A stretch of 64,000 nucleotides of DNA from Brachynemurus nebulosus (Eukaryota > Arthropoda > Insecta > Neuroptera > Myrmeleontidae), in the NCBI GenBank assembly GCA_035578155.1, contig JAPWDM010000001.1, forward strand, positions 79,233,425 to 79,297,424. Reading direction: 5' to 3'. The position numbers were made by a program, and so were the translations under genes. The notes beneath the pieces are model-generated. The model did no database searches. It saw only the letters and a list, made by a program, of their open reading frames with translations, and had not been told where the DNA came from. Positions 45,983 through 60,698 of this stretch are shown in pieces (positions within the stretch are counted from its first letter, which is position 1; every line of letters begins with the position of its first letter).

Positions 45983-47934
45983 TTTTGATTAGCTGAAGGT
46001 TGTATTTTTACTGCAATGGTAAGGGTTTCCCTTCAACTACACATCTGATGTGTTCTGTTGTTGGCCTATCTTGGCAGCTTTTGAATCTGTTAGAAGAGAA
46101 TAATTTTGATGTGTCAAGATGGATTAATTAATGAATTCAGTGGAAGCGATTTGACAGTTTGAGGGAGCCCTATCCTCTTCTAATTATTTTTTTGGTGAAT
46201 ACTGGGCATATGGATCGGGCGGATATGTTGCTGGATTCCACCAAAATAATGTTCTAAAATCTATCCCCTTTGTCTATATAAACATGACCGTGTATATCGT
46301 GTATATGGTGTATTATCTATGTCTACTGTTTAACGTTGGTGGTACTGGAAATACGCCGAACTGTTGTTTGAAGTATTGTTATCGTATGATGTATGTTGAT
46401 GAACAAATGAATGTAAAGAAAATATTACCGTTAAAAAAATGTACCTAAGTGTAAAAATTGTTTTGATTGAAAGGGGCGTTATGCTGAAAGCTGGTTGTTT
46501 TAAAAAGGTAAGAAAATACTCAATTGTTTCCACTTAACACATATATTTACAAAAGAAAAACTTACTATTACAATTCCTTATGTTAAATTATTTCAATTAA
46601 GGACTATTTAACTAACAACTAAATTATTTACAATGATAATTTATTATCCTTGACAAATTACTGTTTGTTTTCAGTAAATGAAAGGGCGTCAGATATTTTT
46701 AACATCATGTTTTGGATTTTAGCCAAATTTGTGAGTATCCAAAAATGACGGACGGGCCAAAGGCGGAGTTGAAAAAAAACTGCTGCGGACAATTTAGTGG
46801 TAAATATTTATAATCGGACCGACGGGTCAATCAGCGGCTAATCTGTATTATTCGTAATTTGTAGTGTGAAATTCTATTGTGAATAGCCAAAATATGAAAA
46901 ATCTTAAAACTGGAAAAACGTGGTTTGTATGGCGACCTGACCGGTGATCACGTGATGTAACGTCAGTGCCCAATGACAATGTTGAGAGCGAGCGAAATTA
47001 CGGGTGTGTCTAATGTGTTATGTAAATTTGACAATAGCGGTAAAAGACAGCTGAATTTAAACGAATTGTGTCGGATTGTCTAAACTGATTATCTGGATTA
47101 ACAGTGTGAATTTCTTTTTTTTACGAGAATGTCGAGTTAACTGATTTTAAGTAATCTCGTCGGATAATTTTTTGAGAGAATATACACCTTGATTTAATTA
47201 TTAATGATCATTTAAACTTTGCGCGACCAATATGAAACCGTTCAATCAATGTTCGATCATGATCATTTTTAGTAATTTCATACCTGAATTCCGGACGATA
47301 ATTCGATCTATATACTTTAATATTTTTAAATCCCCTTTAATTGATTTAGTTAATTAAAATCAGAAAATTTTAGCCTCTTATCACAATCACAAATTCTTTG
47401 TTCAATTACTAAATTACGTAAGTGAGTTTAATTTAACACAAACTATAAAGAGCATAACTCGGATTTTTATCTGACGTGTATAATCTTAGATCTAATAATG
47501 GAAAGGAATTGGATTATCTACTCGCGAGCCGATAGATCACGGATGTCCCTCTCTCTCTCTCTTTAACATTGCTCGCGCATCATTCTAGCAATTTCTAGGT
47601 CGCTAAAATTAATAATTCCCTTTTTTGTTTAATAGATCGTGGTTATGAATTTTTCATATTCTGGCGCCTATTGAAATGTCATTGTGACAGTTGATAATTG
47701 TTTACATTTTTAGTTAGTGTACAATTTGAATTGTTTTTTTTTTTTGTTTTATATGAGATTATTAAATTACATTATTACATTTCTGTATTTTTCTATTGAC
47801 AATAAAATTGTGCTATTTTTATTTTAATTAATTAATTAATTTTTTTTTTTGAGGAATTCTTAGTATGTGGTTTTTAAGAAGGGGTACATTCAGTTTCTTC
47901 AGCTGATTTGAAATTTCCGAGGAGGGATTTCGTT

Positions 47935-48017
<83 letters not shown>

Positions 48018-48119
48018 TGAATTAGTTGATACCACCTCAAATTAAGTAAAACATGTACTTTATTTTATTTATTATATTTCAGTTAATTACTATGACAAAC
48101 GATGATTTAATCGGAATAT
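45983..48119. other. unclassified spacer with (TA)n
   Basis: No coding frame recognised. It includes a less AT-rich segment (46740-47060), a CT run (47548-47563) and a (TA)n array at 47937-48015. It could hold an unrecognised LTR or other non-coding element, but no matching second copy is in the window. Confidence 0.35.
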
Positions 48120-48653
48120 ACGTGGGGTGCGCCATAAGTTCTCGGCCTAACATGATTAAACTTATTTAAAGGTGACTTAATTTGTACTCACAGAAAGTAT
48201 TAAGTCTCTAGTAATCATAAACGCAGTGGACGAGTTTACATGTGTTTTATTTATTCTGTTGTAAAAGTGTGAACTCAATATATCGACCGTTTCAAAAATT
48301 AAATATCGTGTAGTCATAAAATTTTTGACAAAATAAAGACAAACTCCAGAAGAAATTAAGGACAGATTGGATGGTGTATACGGTAAAGCCCTGCTAAAGG
48401 TTTCGTTTGCGGTACGATTCCCTCAACGACGATGATCGTTCTGGACGTCCGGCAGATTCGACCACTTCCGAAAACATCGCTCTTGTAGAATCGCTACAAA
48501 GAATTTGCTTATTATTATAAAGGCATAGAGATGCTTATCCCACCTTATAATAAGTGTATTGAAATAGAGGGAGGTTATATAGAAAAATAAATTCTTTTCA
48601 CTGTTCTCTCTGTATTTTTTAATACTCAGGCCGAGAACTAAAGGCGCCCCTAC
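48120..48653 (+). mobile_element. second mariner element, internally deleted
   Basis: Inverted ends share AGTTCTCGGCCT: 48121 CGTGGGGTGCGCC-ATAAGTTCTC and the complement of CGAGAACTAAAGGCGCCCCT. Remnants of the transposase are readable: KFLTK, QTPEEIKDRLDGVYGKA (HTH), DDDRSGRPADSTTSENIALV (linker) and, after a large deletion, the C-terminal GIEMLIPPYNKCIEIEGGYI then a stop. It belongs to a different mariner group from the 28.3-kb copy. Confidence 0.82.
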
Positions 48654-49368
48654 ATAAATCTTTTATATTTTTAAGTGTTTTGGTTTGATAGGAGAATGAT
48701 GCAAAGTTCAGGAGACAAAATTCAATAGAATATTTCTTAAAGAAAATATAAAAGAAATTCACAAATTATTTATACAATAAAAAAGTACCAATATTATAGA
48801 TTACTACTGCAGTATAAATTTTTTCTTACACATTCAGAAAAAATAATTATTTAGTCTGCTATGTTTTACTTTGGAGAGGAGACATATCAGGAGACTGAGA
48901 ATTTTACATTTTAAGTGTCATTTTTTATAAAAAATATTTTTCGAAACCGGGTTATTTTGAGTGACCAGTTAGATGCGGTAATGGTTTACAATTTCCATCT
49001 AGAAAAAATGTATTTTTCAAAATATTAATATACAAAATGCGTTGGGCCGTCCAAAATTCCCTCGTTTAAAGAACCACCCATATATATGTTTTTTTGTACT
49101 GCTTTTTCTATACAAGATTTCAAAACGCGCGTAATATTTAAAGATTGTAAAAGACGTGGTTGTAAAATAACATCACCGCTTTTCTTCGACGATTAACTCA
49201 TAACTGACAAAATTCAGTAGCATGGATTGATCTATGACCTTGTGTGATCATAACACTGATGAAGAAATATCGAGAGACAGCTCTGTCCGGATTCGCCCCA
49301 ACTGATGGTAGCTAGCAAAAGAATATATATACGAAGTATGTAAAATTTACATAAAAATTAATTTGTAT
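48654..49368. other. AT-rich spacer
   Basis: No recognisable gene or repeat. Confidence 0.35.
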
Positions 49369-49790
49369 TCATAAATTTTCAATCGGATTGAGGTCAGATG
49401 ATTGACAAGGCCAAGGTAAAACTAACAATTTATGATCCACGAAAGCTCTTTTTGCATTCCAAGTCGTAGGTTTCGGAACATTGTCTTGTGGTAATATCCA
49501 TTTTAGTGGCATATTTTTCTCAGTAAATGGGAGCACAGTATGCTTAAGTATGTTGGCATACACGTGGTAATCCATGTTTTCTCTGATCCAAGAAATTTAT
49601 CCAACTCCATACCAATGAAAAATATTTTCATAGTTTTATGTTCCCATCTTTATGTTTCACAATTTTTTTGATATGTTGTGGAAGAAATTTTTTATCTTGA
49701 GGCCATTTAGTGTAGATCCGATCACCAGAGCTGAACAAATTCATTTTCATCGCATCCGTCCATGAAATATTTTTCCAATTTTTTATGCCT
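49369..49790 (-). pseudogene. Tc1-like transposase fragment
   Basis: Reading leftward: NWKNISWTDAMKMNLFSSGD (first catalytic Asp region, 49690-49770), then KKIVKHKDGN, a frame break, then LKWILPQDNVPKPT (second Asp) and LPWPCQSSDLNPIENL (third acidic residue, end 49369). The N-terminal DNA-binding domain is absent and frames shift near 49600-49640. It is unrelated in detail to the 31.9-kb palindromic Tc1 element. Confidence 0.8.
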
Positions 49791-49793
49791 TCA

Positions 49794-49795
<2 letters not shown>

Positions 49796-49875
<80 letters not shown>
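49796..49875. repeat. (TA)n
   Basis: Uninterrupted alternating TA run directly beside the Tc1-like fragment. Confidence 0.95.
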
Positions 49876-49877
<2 letters not shown>

Positions 49878-50187
49878 TACTGCTACAAAAAATTAAGGGA
49901 ACAGAAAAAAATTGTTAATTTTTTGGTGATTTTTGAAGGGCTGTATTTACGTGAAAAATGGTCGTATCGAAATGATGAAAAAAGCAGTTTGAAGCTCCAG
50001 AACTCTAGTTTTGAGATCATTCGTCCAAAAATTTTTAGGAGTAACAGTTATCAAGCAATTCTAAGGAATAGCACAAAAAATTTTTTGCAAATTTTCGGTC
50101 TACGGACTTAAAAATTTTTTTTACAGTAAAGCCATGATATTGATTTGGTAGCCTGTTGATTCAGCTTCAATTTCCTTTTTTAATGGC

Positions 50188-50250
<63 letters not shown>

Positions 50251-50639
50251 TAGATATAGATATAGGTTTCCATTCATTTTGAAAATATGGTTATTTTCGA
50301 TATCGATAATTTTCGATAACGAAAACGATAATATCCATTAAAAAACAAACCTAATAAAAACCTTACATACGATGGTCCAACTTCAGAACCAATTATTGTG
50401 ACATTGTTACCCACTGTCAGTGTGTTAATTGCAAAAATTAGTGCATGTAAACTAGTATGTAATTTAAGAGGGTGACTCACCGCCTCTCCAATGTTGCTCA
50501 AACTGAATTTTGAATTCGAGAATTTCATTTCTACGTTATTTTAATTGTCTTAAACTATTTTTCGTGAAGAAGAACTTCTTGAACTACCCAAGTAGTACGA
50601 CTATTCGACACAGACACCCCCTAGTTAACTACCCCTAGA
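49876..50639. other. AT-rich spacer with (TA)n
   Basis: Contains a (TA)n array at about 50191-50246 and the motif ATCGATAATTTTCGATAACG (50301-50320), also seen in the 266-bp tandem repeat at 21.5 kb. No gene. Confidence 0.5.
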
Positions 50640-51115
50640 CTTTTAGGACATTGAGCAAAAACAGGTCAATTAGATTTTTTGACGTAGATTGCAAATCTGT
50701 AAACAAAATTTTTATATTGTTTATTTTGCACCCCCTTGCAAAATTAACCCCCAAATTTTGATCCCCAACCACCCCTGTTGATGTAATTTGAATAAATTGC
50801 ATATCAATAGATAGCTCTTTAAAAAAGAGCAATATCGCCAATTTAAACTTTTGTTCTATTTCTTACTGTTTTCGAGATATTTGAAAAATAAATTTTTACC
50901 CCAATTTTTGAAGGGCAATTTCACCCCTTCAAACCATTTTTCCGCCGATAAAAAAAAATACGGGTCCCTTAGATTTCGACGTAGAATAACATATTTCAGC
51001 GGCATTGAAATCGGAGGCGGACACCTGGGAACCTTTCCTTGTCAGTTGGCACATCTACTCTCCTTAACAAATTCTATACAGATGAAATTTTCACCAAGCC
51101 GAGCTCGGTCACCCT
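50640..51115 (-). repeat. unclassified repeat family, inverted partner of 54610-54980
   Basis: GTTTTCGAGATATTTGAAAA, ACCCC...TTTTTGAAGGGCAATTTC and GCCGATAAAAAAAAATACGG match the complement of 54690-54850. No ORF is credible. Confidence 0.65.
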
Positions 51116-51664
51116 GATATTTAAATTAAAACAGCGGACAATCAAAGAAACGGACACTGGATTTCAAACTCTGTATATTATAAACAGAAGAGATGAAAAA
51201 GGACACAGACTACTTTTTACCCCGGGAAAATATCTCATTTCTGTGGGAAATCTCATTCCAACAGAAAAATAAATTTTAAATGAAAAAAAATAAATAAATA
51301 GCATATTGTTAGCATCGAACTTAGCACATCGTTAACAGAAAGAACGATATATAGTGATCAACAGACAGTAGCGTAGCTAGGGGTGGGCAATGTAGACACA
51401 CGCCCACGGCCTCGCGAGTGACTGTTTTTCCTTTTTTTTTAGATTGTCGCGTAATTTTTGAGACAGAAATTTCAAAAAGCAAATTAAAGGGGACCTCGCA
51501 AAAATTATCTTGCCCACTCTCCATTTTCGTTTTGCGACGCCACTGTAAACAGATGTAGGTTATTTCCTACCCCGGGAAAATATGTAAATTTTGCAGGAAG
51601 TCTTATTCCCTCCGGGGATTAAGTCTTATTTCCCCCCGGGAAAATACATTTAAAACGATATAAA
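51116..51664. other. spacer with repeated CCCGGGAAAATAT motif
   Basis: CCCCGGGAAAATAT and CCCCCCGGGAAAATAC occur at about 51221, 51571 and 51633. A related block (CTCGGGGAAAACATTTTATT) follows the right 1.65-kb repeat at 53325. These look like pieces of one short repeat around the insertion. Confidence 0.5.
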
Positions 51665-53315
<1,651 letters not shown>

Positions 53316-54609
53316 TTTTGCTCGGGGAAAACATTTTATTTCTGTGGGGAAATTCCCAAGAAAAAAAAAAATAACAGTTTTCAGTAGCAACGCGATAAAA
53401 GTACACTTTATAGGCTTTAACTAGATGTCAAAATTTCAGTAGCCGCGGATAAATACTAATATAGAATAAACCAATGCAAATATATTTTATTTTTATTTAA
53501 TTCATATAAAGTATTGAATTTGTTTGTAAAATTAAATCTGATAATTTTTAATAATTACATTGCTTTCAGTTTCATTACATATCATAAATTTCATCATTTT
53601 TGTCAATATAATATTATTAAATTATTAAATAATAGGTTTTTTATTACAGAAATAATAACTATTTTACAAATATATAACTTTAATGAATGTTAACGTAGGT
53701 AATTCTACCACAGATATAGTTTTCTCTGGAAAGTTTTCAAATTTTATATACTTATTATTCAGAATGTACTGATTAAAAATTATTCCAATGAAAATTTTTT
53801 TTGCTATAATTATACGAATAAAGAAAATCAATATAAAAGTGTACGTAGAAATTCGCTGCTCTATTTAAACTACATGGTAATTGGATTCATTTATACTTCT
53901 TACTAGCTAGATCATTCTCGCTTTGTTCAGGAAAAGTTACAGGACTTCTGTTAGGTCATGCACTTAAACTTTATTCGTCCTTTTAATTTTTATTTTATTT
54001 AAAACATAATGATATTATTCATTGGATCAACTAGAAATTTGAACTGTAGCTTCTTATATGTATTTTAAAAAGAAGTACACACGATTTTTATGATTGATTC
54101 CGTTTTTTTATAAACGTATAGACGTAAATTTTTTGTTAAAAAAAAAGTTCAAATTCTTGTCAATTTACGAAAAAAGATTTTCCTCAATAATCGTGTGCAC
54201 TAAGTTTAATGCAAATTATGAAAAAACAAATTTTTGCCCTAGGTGCACATAAGAAAACATTATTCTGCATGCCACCAAATCTCCAAAAAGACATACTGTT
54301 TTAAACGTCTGTACTGCCGCCATTTCGAAATTACTTAAAAATATTAATAAATTTCACACAAAAAATAATTTCAATATTAACGATGTCTTTTGCTTGACTG
54401 ATGACAATTTATTTCGCGAATTAAGCAAACGTTATATCTATTTCATGAATTAAACAAAATATTGCATATTTCATGAACTATGCAAGTTCACTAATTTAAC
54501 ATATAAGCACTGTAACACACGTAGAGTTTTAACTGAACAGTTTAAATTATACACTGCGCAAGCACAAACACGTACTGTTCAATCCTTCAGTTTTGAATGA
54601 ATTCAAAAT
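53316..54609. other. AT-rich spacer
   Basis: No recognisable gene. Confidence 0.35.
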
Positions 54610-54980
54610 GGGTGGTTCGCCACTCTCACAAGGAGATGCACCCAGAGTGAAATTCGGGATTTTGATGAAACTTCGTTGGTGTGTAGAATAGGCAAAAATA
54701 AGGGACTCGTATTTTTTTTATCGGCCATCTTCCACGTTTAGGGAGTGAAACCATTCCCTAAATTAGGGGGTTAAAATCGGATTTCTTAAAATATCTCGAA
54801 AACTATAAGAGATAAAGGAAAACTTGAAATTGACGAAATGTTATTTTTTGAAAGACCTATTCACCTGTATAGGTTAAGCCAGAGCCGGGTATATAAAAGG
54901 GGCTGGAGGGGTGAAAATGGGGGTAAATATTCTTGCACAGCCTGAATGATTCATTGTATCAAATTTTTGCCATCATAAAT
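54610..54980 (+). repeat. unclassified repeat family, inverted partner of 50640-51115
   Basis: Shares GGGACTCGTATTTTTTTTAT and ATATCTCGAAAACTATAAGA blocks with the complement of 50848-50970. Confidence 0.65.
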
Positions 54981-55273
54981 AGAAAGAGCACCAAAAAATA
55001 GGGGACAATTGTTTTTGCGTTTTTTCGAAATATGTGTGGTGTCCAAGCCATATAACGAAGAAAAAAATAGGGTAGATTATATTGCATTATTATTGATTGC
55101 AAATACCTTCTATATTTTTTATTTTTATGTTTATTTTCATCATAAAAACATAAATTTTTACTTTCCGATAATGATTCATGTATTTTTCAGTATTTACTTA
55201 ATTGGTAATCTAGACATTTGTAGATTTGGTTACTAATATTCGATATTTTTTATACCTATTTCTATCAAAGTTC
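54981..55273. other. AT-rich spacer
   Basis: The ORF at 55009-55236 is hydrophobic and low-complexity, with no family recognised. Confidence 0.3.
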
Positions 55274-55730
55274 TCTGGTCTACAAGTGTTAATGAAACTG
55301 GCGTCCCCGGACGTGCGTAGTATGTTCACCAACATTTCTACCAAAGAATGTCTCAACTTAATTAGTGAAATAATAAACAATAAGATAAAAAATTCAGAAA
55401 AACCATCCGAATTAATAAACACTTTTAATACAATTTTAAAACAAAACTACTTTGAGTTCGGCAATAAATTCTTCCAACAGACAAGTGGCCCTTGAATGGG
55501 ATCACCTTTGAGCCCCCTGTTGACCGAAATTTATATGTCGAACTTAGAGGAAGTAATAATGAACAACACACTAACCAAACAACATGTGAAATTTTGGTAT
55601 AGGATACGTGGACGATATAATTATAGGCTTCGATGGATCGATCTGCTAACTAGAAAAATTTGTAGAGTCAATAAATTCGTTAAACCCAAAAATTCAATTT
55701 GACTTAGAGGTAGAAAAATTTGGCCATTGG
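55274..55730 (+). pseudogene. Penelope-like RT fragment
   Basis: SPDVRSMFTNISTKECLNLI is the first catalytic motif region, with FNTILKQNYFEFGNKFFQQT downstream. A TGA (55493-55495) sits just before MGSPLSPLLTEIYMSNLEE. A one-base shift then moves YVDDIIIGFDGS out of the preceding frame at about 55601-55640. The fragment ends NPKIQFDLEVEKFG. The palm is thus present but broken at two points. The nuclease part is missing; the 16-kb fragment carries the complementary C-terminal half of a related element. Confidence 0.82.
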
Positions 55731-56264
55731 CGACTAGTTGTCGAAAATCGCTAATTTTTCGCCGTTGGCAGAGTAAATCGTGAAATCCTTATCTGAAATC
55801 AAAAACAAAAATTTTTTCTATTAGTCGATGCTTATGGCTTATACTTAAACGAAGGGCTCAAAAGAAATGACAGTTCAGTTTTTCAATTTTGATTTTCGGT
55901 AAAGTTTTTTGTTTGAAACGCCGTGAAAAATCTTTAAAACTTTTCACTAGCCCCATTATTCTTTAGCCTACTGAAACTTATTTTCCGTATTCTCTAAATA
56001 ATAATCGATAAATTAACATTATGTTTGGTATTAATGAATGGCATTTTTAAAGAGCTTTCCAATGCTGTACCTCAAATCGGTTCTTTCAAAAAAAAAAAAA
56101 AAAAATAGAGTTGGGGTGGGCTGAAGCCTTAGGAGTTGGTTTTAGAGGATTCCCATGTGGGTCATAATGGTTCCCCCTGCATGATAAAGAAACGGTTTTT
56201 TTGAAATTTTAATTATTTTTTACAGTTACAAAGATATGAAGCGGCTCTTTTTTTAAACTGACAG
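55731..56264. other. AT-rich spacer
   Basis: Contains an A17 run (56087-56105). No gene. Confidence 0.35.
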
Positions 56265-56312
56265 CCTGTATACCGTATGAGTTTTCTGAGAGTTGCCATT
56301 CGATTTATTCCT
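56265..56312 (+). repeat. short repeat, inverted partner at 59675-59722
   Basis: CCTGTATA-CG-ATGAGTTTTCTGAGAGTTGCCATT recurs as its complement at 59690-59720, a pair about 3.4 kb apart that could mark the two ends of one element. Confidence 0.55.
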
Positions 56313-56470
56313 AAAATATCCATCTAATTGAAAAACAGTTTATACAAAAAATATTCAAAATAGAGGGGGCCATTCAGGAAAAATTGTTCCAGACTTCTAG
56401 AACTTACGGTTTTTTGGAATAGAAAAAATTTTTTTTTCGAATGAAAACATATGTTGAGATGTTTTTTAAA

Positions 56471-56764
56471 AATTAATTTACTACTTCAAATTACCAATTA
56501 TGCTAAAATTTTCATTATTTTATTCCATATTTTAGAGAAATTGCCTCTATGGATTTTAATTTTCATAACCCGTGGCCAAGTTTATTTAATCGAATGCAAA
56601 AAATACGGATAATATGCAATTAATTTACTACTTCAAATTACCAATTATGCTAAAATTTTCATTATTTTACTCTATATTGTTGAGAAATTGCCTCTATGAA
56701 TTTTAATTTTTAAAACCCGTGGTCAAGTTTGTTTAATCGAACGCAAAAGATACGGATAATGTGC
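56471..56764 (+). repeat. 147-bp tandem duplication
   Basis: Units 56471-56617 and 56618-56764 both begin AATTAATTTACTACTTCAAA and end GATACGGATAAT.TGC. Few differences. Confidence 0.9.
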
Positions 56765-57432
56765 AATTTACATTCAAAACAGGCGAAATAACTAATATGT
56801 ATGTTCGTATTAATCTGTTACAATAAAACGAAATTTATTAATTAAATACATTAATTATCAAAATAATTTGTAGTTTTTCCTCAAATATTTAACTTAGTAT
56901 TCAATAAAAAGACATTAAATTACAGTTGTAGTTTTAATTTTTAATATTTAATACTACACTGCACTATGGAAGTCAAAAATAGGCATTTGTGAAACAGTCA
57001 TTAGGTTCATAATACGTAGTAATAAATATGAAATCTATATTATCTTTGTAATTTGTTATTGAAATATTTATGTAGATGGCAATTAGCATCGACAGTGTCG
57101 GATGTCACGGATGTATAAAACATTGATAGCTGTGATTATTTATCACCGTTAAATAAAATGTCAACAAAAAGTATTTTTAACACCAAAATTCTAGTATTTA
57201 AACAAGAGAAGAATGCGGTATGTTCAAACAGGAAAAAATATGATTTTATAAATTTCACGATTAGTTTTTAATCTGTAGTAGTAAATAATTATTTTCATAA
57301 CCTTATTTTCTTTTGCAGTAAGAATCCAAACAATTTTTCAAAATCTATAATAATTCGCATAGCTCATTTCATTCGATGCTTAAAATTGGAATATTTACTA
57401 AACTTCTGTCAACTTCGACAGGAAAAACAGTA
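56765..57432. other. AT-rich spacer
   Basis: No recognisable gene. Confidence 0.35.
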
Positions 57433-57436
57433 TTAA

Positions 57437-58303
57437 GGGAGGAGTTCACGCCAGAAACGGCAAATAAACTAATTTTTTTCGAATCTCGTTTTTTATTTTT
57501 ATTTTGTTCTGTGGTTCTTTACAAACACGGTGATAGATATAATTTTAATTGGTAAAATGACCAAAAAAATTTTTTTTTTCAAGTAGAAAAATATTTATTT
57601 GTGAACCGCTGCACAGTCAAGTTGCTGCTCCTTTGCAGACAACGCTCGCCGCCCCCTCGCGATTTGATGAGTAATATTTAGTTTTGGTGTGTACATGAGT
57701 TATAGTATGAACTGAGATAATGTTCTTTTATTTGTATGCCTTTGCAGACGTTTTAATAAACAGTGAGTAAACCGCTTCTTTTGTTATTATTTTTGTTTTT
57801 TACCGTTTCCCGAAAATTGTGTTTTTTCCGACAAGGAAAATCATATCTCATGTTCTAGAAAAGACTTAATTTTTTTTAAATTTTGTTCATAAACATATTG
57901 CGCATAAAGTGGAGTATGATTTTTCCATATGAATAATTGTAACTATTTTTAAACATTTTTTTTTAATAAAAAATTGGGTTTTATAATTTTTAGAAGTTTG
58001 GGATTACAATTTTATAGTTAATTTTTAAAATTACCTAAAACCAGTACTCAGCTTTATGGACAGGTTCTTTAGGAATAAAATAATGAAAAAATATTTAAAA
58101 AATATTCATTACTTTTTGAGATATGGCGTTCCTTGTAAATACTTAAAAACTTGTGAAAAAGAGCCCCTTCCCCCCACAGGGAAGAGTAATGAATGTTTCA
58201 AAAACAAAATTTTCTATTTGAAACGCTCCCTAATTCGAAAAAAAATTTCGACAAGCAAAGTAATCATAAATAAAAAAGTTGCTTTTTTATTTGAGCTCCC
58301 CCC
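57437..58303. mobile_element. TTAA-flanked candidate MITE, third family
   Basis: TTAA at 57433-57436 and 58304-58307. The ends GGGAGGAGTTCA and the complement of TGAGCTCCCCCC are imperfect inverted repeats of about 12 bp. 867 bp. The ORF 58056-58307 at the right end has no recognisable family. The GGG terminus is like that of the 29-kb MITE. Confidence 0.6.
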
Positions 58304-58307
58304 TTAA

Positions 58308-60169
58308 AATATTAAAATTTGTCGTTACCTGGGCATATAGTAAAAATCAGCTGATCACACAATTGAAGAAAAACCATTCCTATTTGAAACGAAATTTACT
58401 CATGTAAATAATGGTTCTTAGTGTAGACTTATAATGTAATGTGCGTACTCTCGAAGAAAAGAACCCGATGAAAAGTTTTAATTTGCAGAGACTTTCCCCC
58501 TATACAAACAGTCATTTTTATAAAAAAATTTATTCTGTATTTTAAAAGACAAAAATGGTTTCTGTAATTCAAACAAATGTTGTAATGGAACAAATTTTAC
58601 TAAAAATAATAAAGTTTATTTAAAAAAAATTTAAGATTTGTTTTAGTTTTTTACACAATTGATAGGTAGGAGCTGCACAAAATGATAGTGAATCTTTCAA
58701 AACAGAAGTAGAATAGAAAGAATAAGTTTGTTTTCTTTTTTCTTCGTCAACTCTGCTTTTAGGGGAAATTCTGACAGAAGTAGTGGTGAAAATCTGTCAC
58801 GTGAGAGACGCCCCAACGCCTCAGAGCCTCCCATAGGTAAATCCAGCCATGGGAAAAGAAAAAGGGGGTTTGGCAAGCAGAAAATGTCAAGGACCTAAGA
58901 GTGGGTTAATGTGAGTGTTTGTGTGAGTGATACAGAAGCATGAATCCATCCATAACTTGAACGCAAAACATCCGTAGACGTATAGATAGTACTGTTTGAA
59001 TATCGTGCTTAAAATGTGCGGGCACCGCAGTGCTTTTATATCTGCATAACCTGACAAATAATTCATATCACACCGGCCTCAAAAATAATATTTTTAAAAT
59101 TAAAAGCAATTAATATTTTTAAATAACGAACCTAAAATTAAAATTACGCAAACGAAAGTAATAATTTTTTTCGAAAATAAATATGCAAAATATAGAACTA
59201 TGTTTTTCCATGTCAAATGGTCATATTCAAATCAGTTAAAAATTTCTGTTCTACCTACCCGGAAACACGAGTTGTAGAAGCCACGAATTATTAACTAGAT
59301 AGCCATCTATGTAGCATAAATACAATTACTGCTTAGCTGCTACAACTATTATCCATAGTTTATAAGGCTAGTTTGAACTAATCGCTCTTAAACTCATCAA
59401 AATTCACTTAAATAAATCACTTTTAAGCGCGAAAGTTGTAAAATTTGAAAAAAAACAAGATAAAAATTATTATTTTTTTATTTTTTATTTCTGTTGTTTT
59501 ATTGGAAAATTTTTATCAACAAATAAGTATACCATTCCATTTAACAAAAGGTAAGTTTGTATCGTATCTCGAAAACCACAAGAGCTATAAAGCTCCAAAG
59601 TATATCAATCAATGTCCCCCGCAAGTGGCTACAACTTTTATTTGAACAATTTTTTGATTAAGTCAATAGTTTAGCCATAATCAAAATGGCAACTCTCAGA
59701 AAACTCACCTGTATATAAATCAAGTACCGTGTTTGTTGGTGATCATAGTATTCCATTTTTTGCAATCTATGGCAAGACAAAGAATATCAATACTTGACAA
59801 ATTTAGTTTTAAACTTTTTAAATAACCAACAATAAGTCAACCCTATGACAACTGATGTATGCGAAGCTATTCAGATACAGTTCATACAGATTAACCTAAA
59901 TCGATGCGGGGTAGACACAGCACTTTGTCCAATAACCCAATCACCGAATGGTTCAGCATGGGGATGGATGGTATCTGGACACACGTGAAGATGCAGGAAT
60001 CTACATTGTAAACAAAAAGCTGAACTTAATAGATTTGAGCGGTACTTTATGGTATTCCACATTTGATATTAGTAAATAAAACCACTTTCTTTGCAAAATA
60101 CCGCTTTTATTGTATACAAAAATATACAATAATAATAAATAATATGATATAAATATTGACCGAGACATG
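58308..60169. other. AT-rich spacer
   Basis: No recognisable gene. A GT-rich patch lies at 58907-58930. It contains the second half of the short inverted pair (59675-59722). Confidence 0.35.
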
Positions 60170-60311
60170 TCATAAGAGTTTTAGCGAATTTCCAGAATGG
60201 AATTCAGCTATTAAGCCACCATCATAACGCGACTTGAGTCCGGGACTATAGCAGAAATTTGTTTTGACGTCCCTAGAAACCGAAAATAATACTGACGAAT
60301 ATTTAAATATG

Positions 60312-60312
<1 letters not shown>
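60170..60312 (+). repeat. dispersed repeat ending in (TA)n, copy 2
   Basis: TTTTAGCGAATTTCCAGAAT, then GACTTGAGTCCGGGACTATA and GTCCCTAGAAACCGAAAATA, match 40650-40770 and again run into (TA)n. Confidence 0.65.

Positions 60313-60698
<386 letters not shown>

Noticed and set aside
46540..48020. Possible solo LTR in the less AT-rich segment
   Set aside because: No second copy, no clear TG...CA ends with duplication, and no primer-binding or polypurine site found by eye.
58056..58307. 83-codon ORF at the end of the third TTAA element
   Set aside because: Basic, low-complexity, stops at the element end; no evidence it is a gene.
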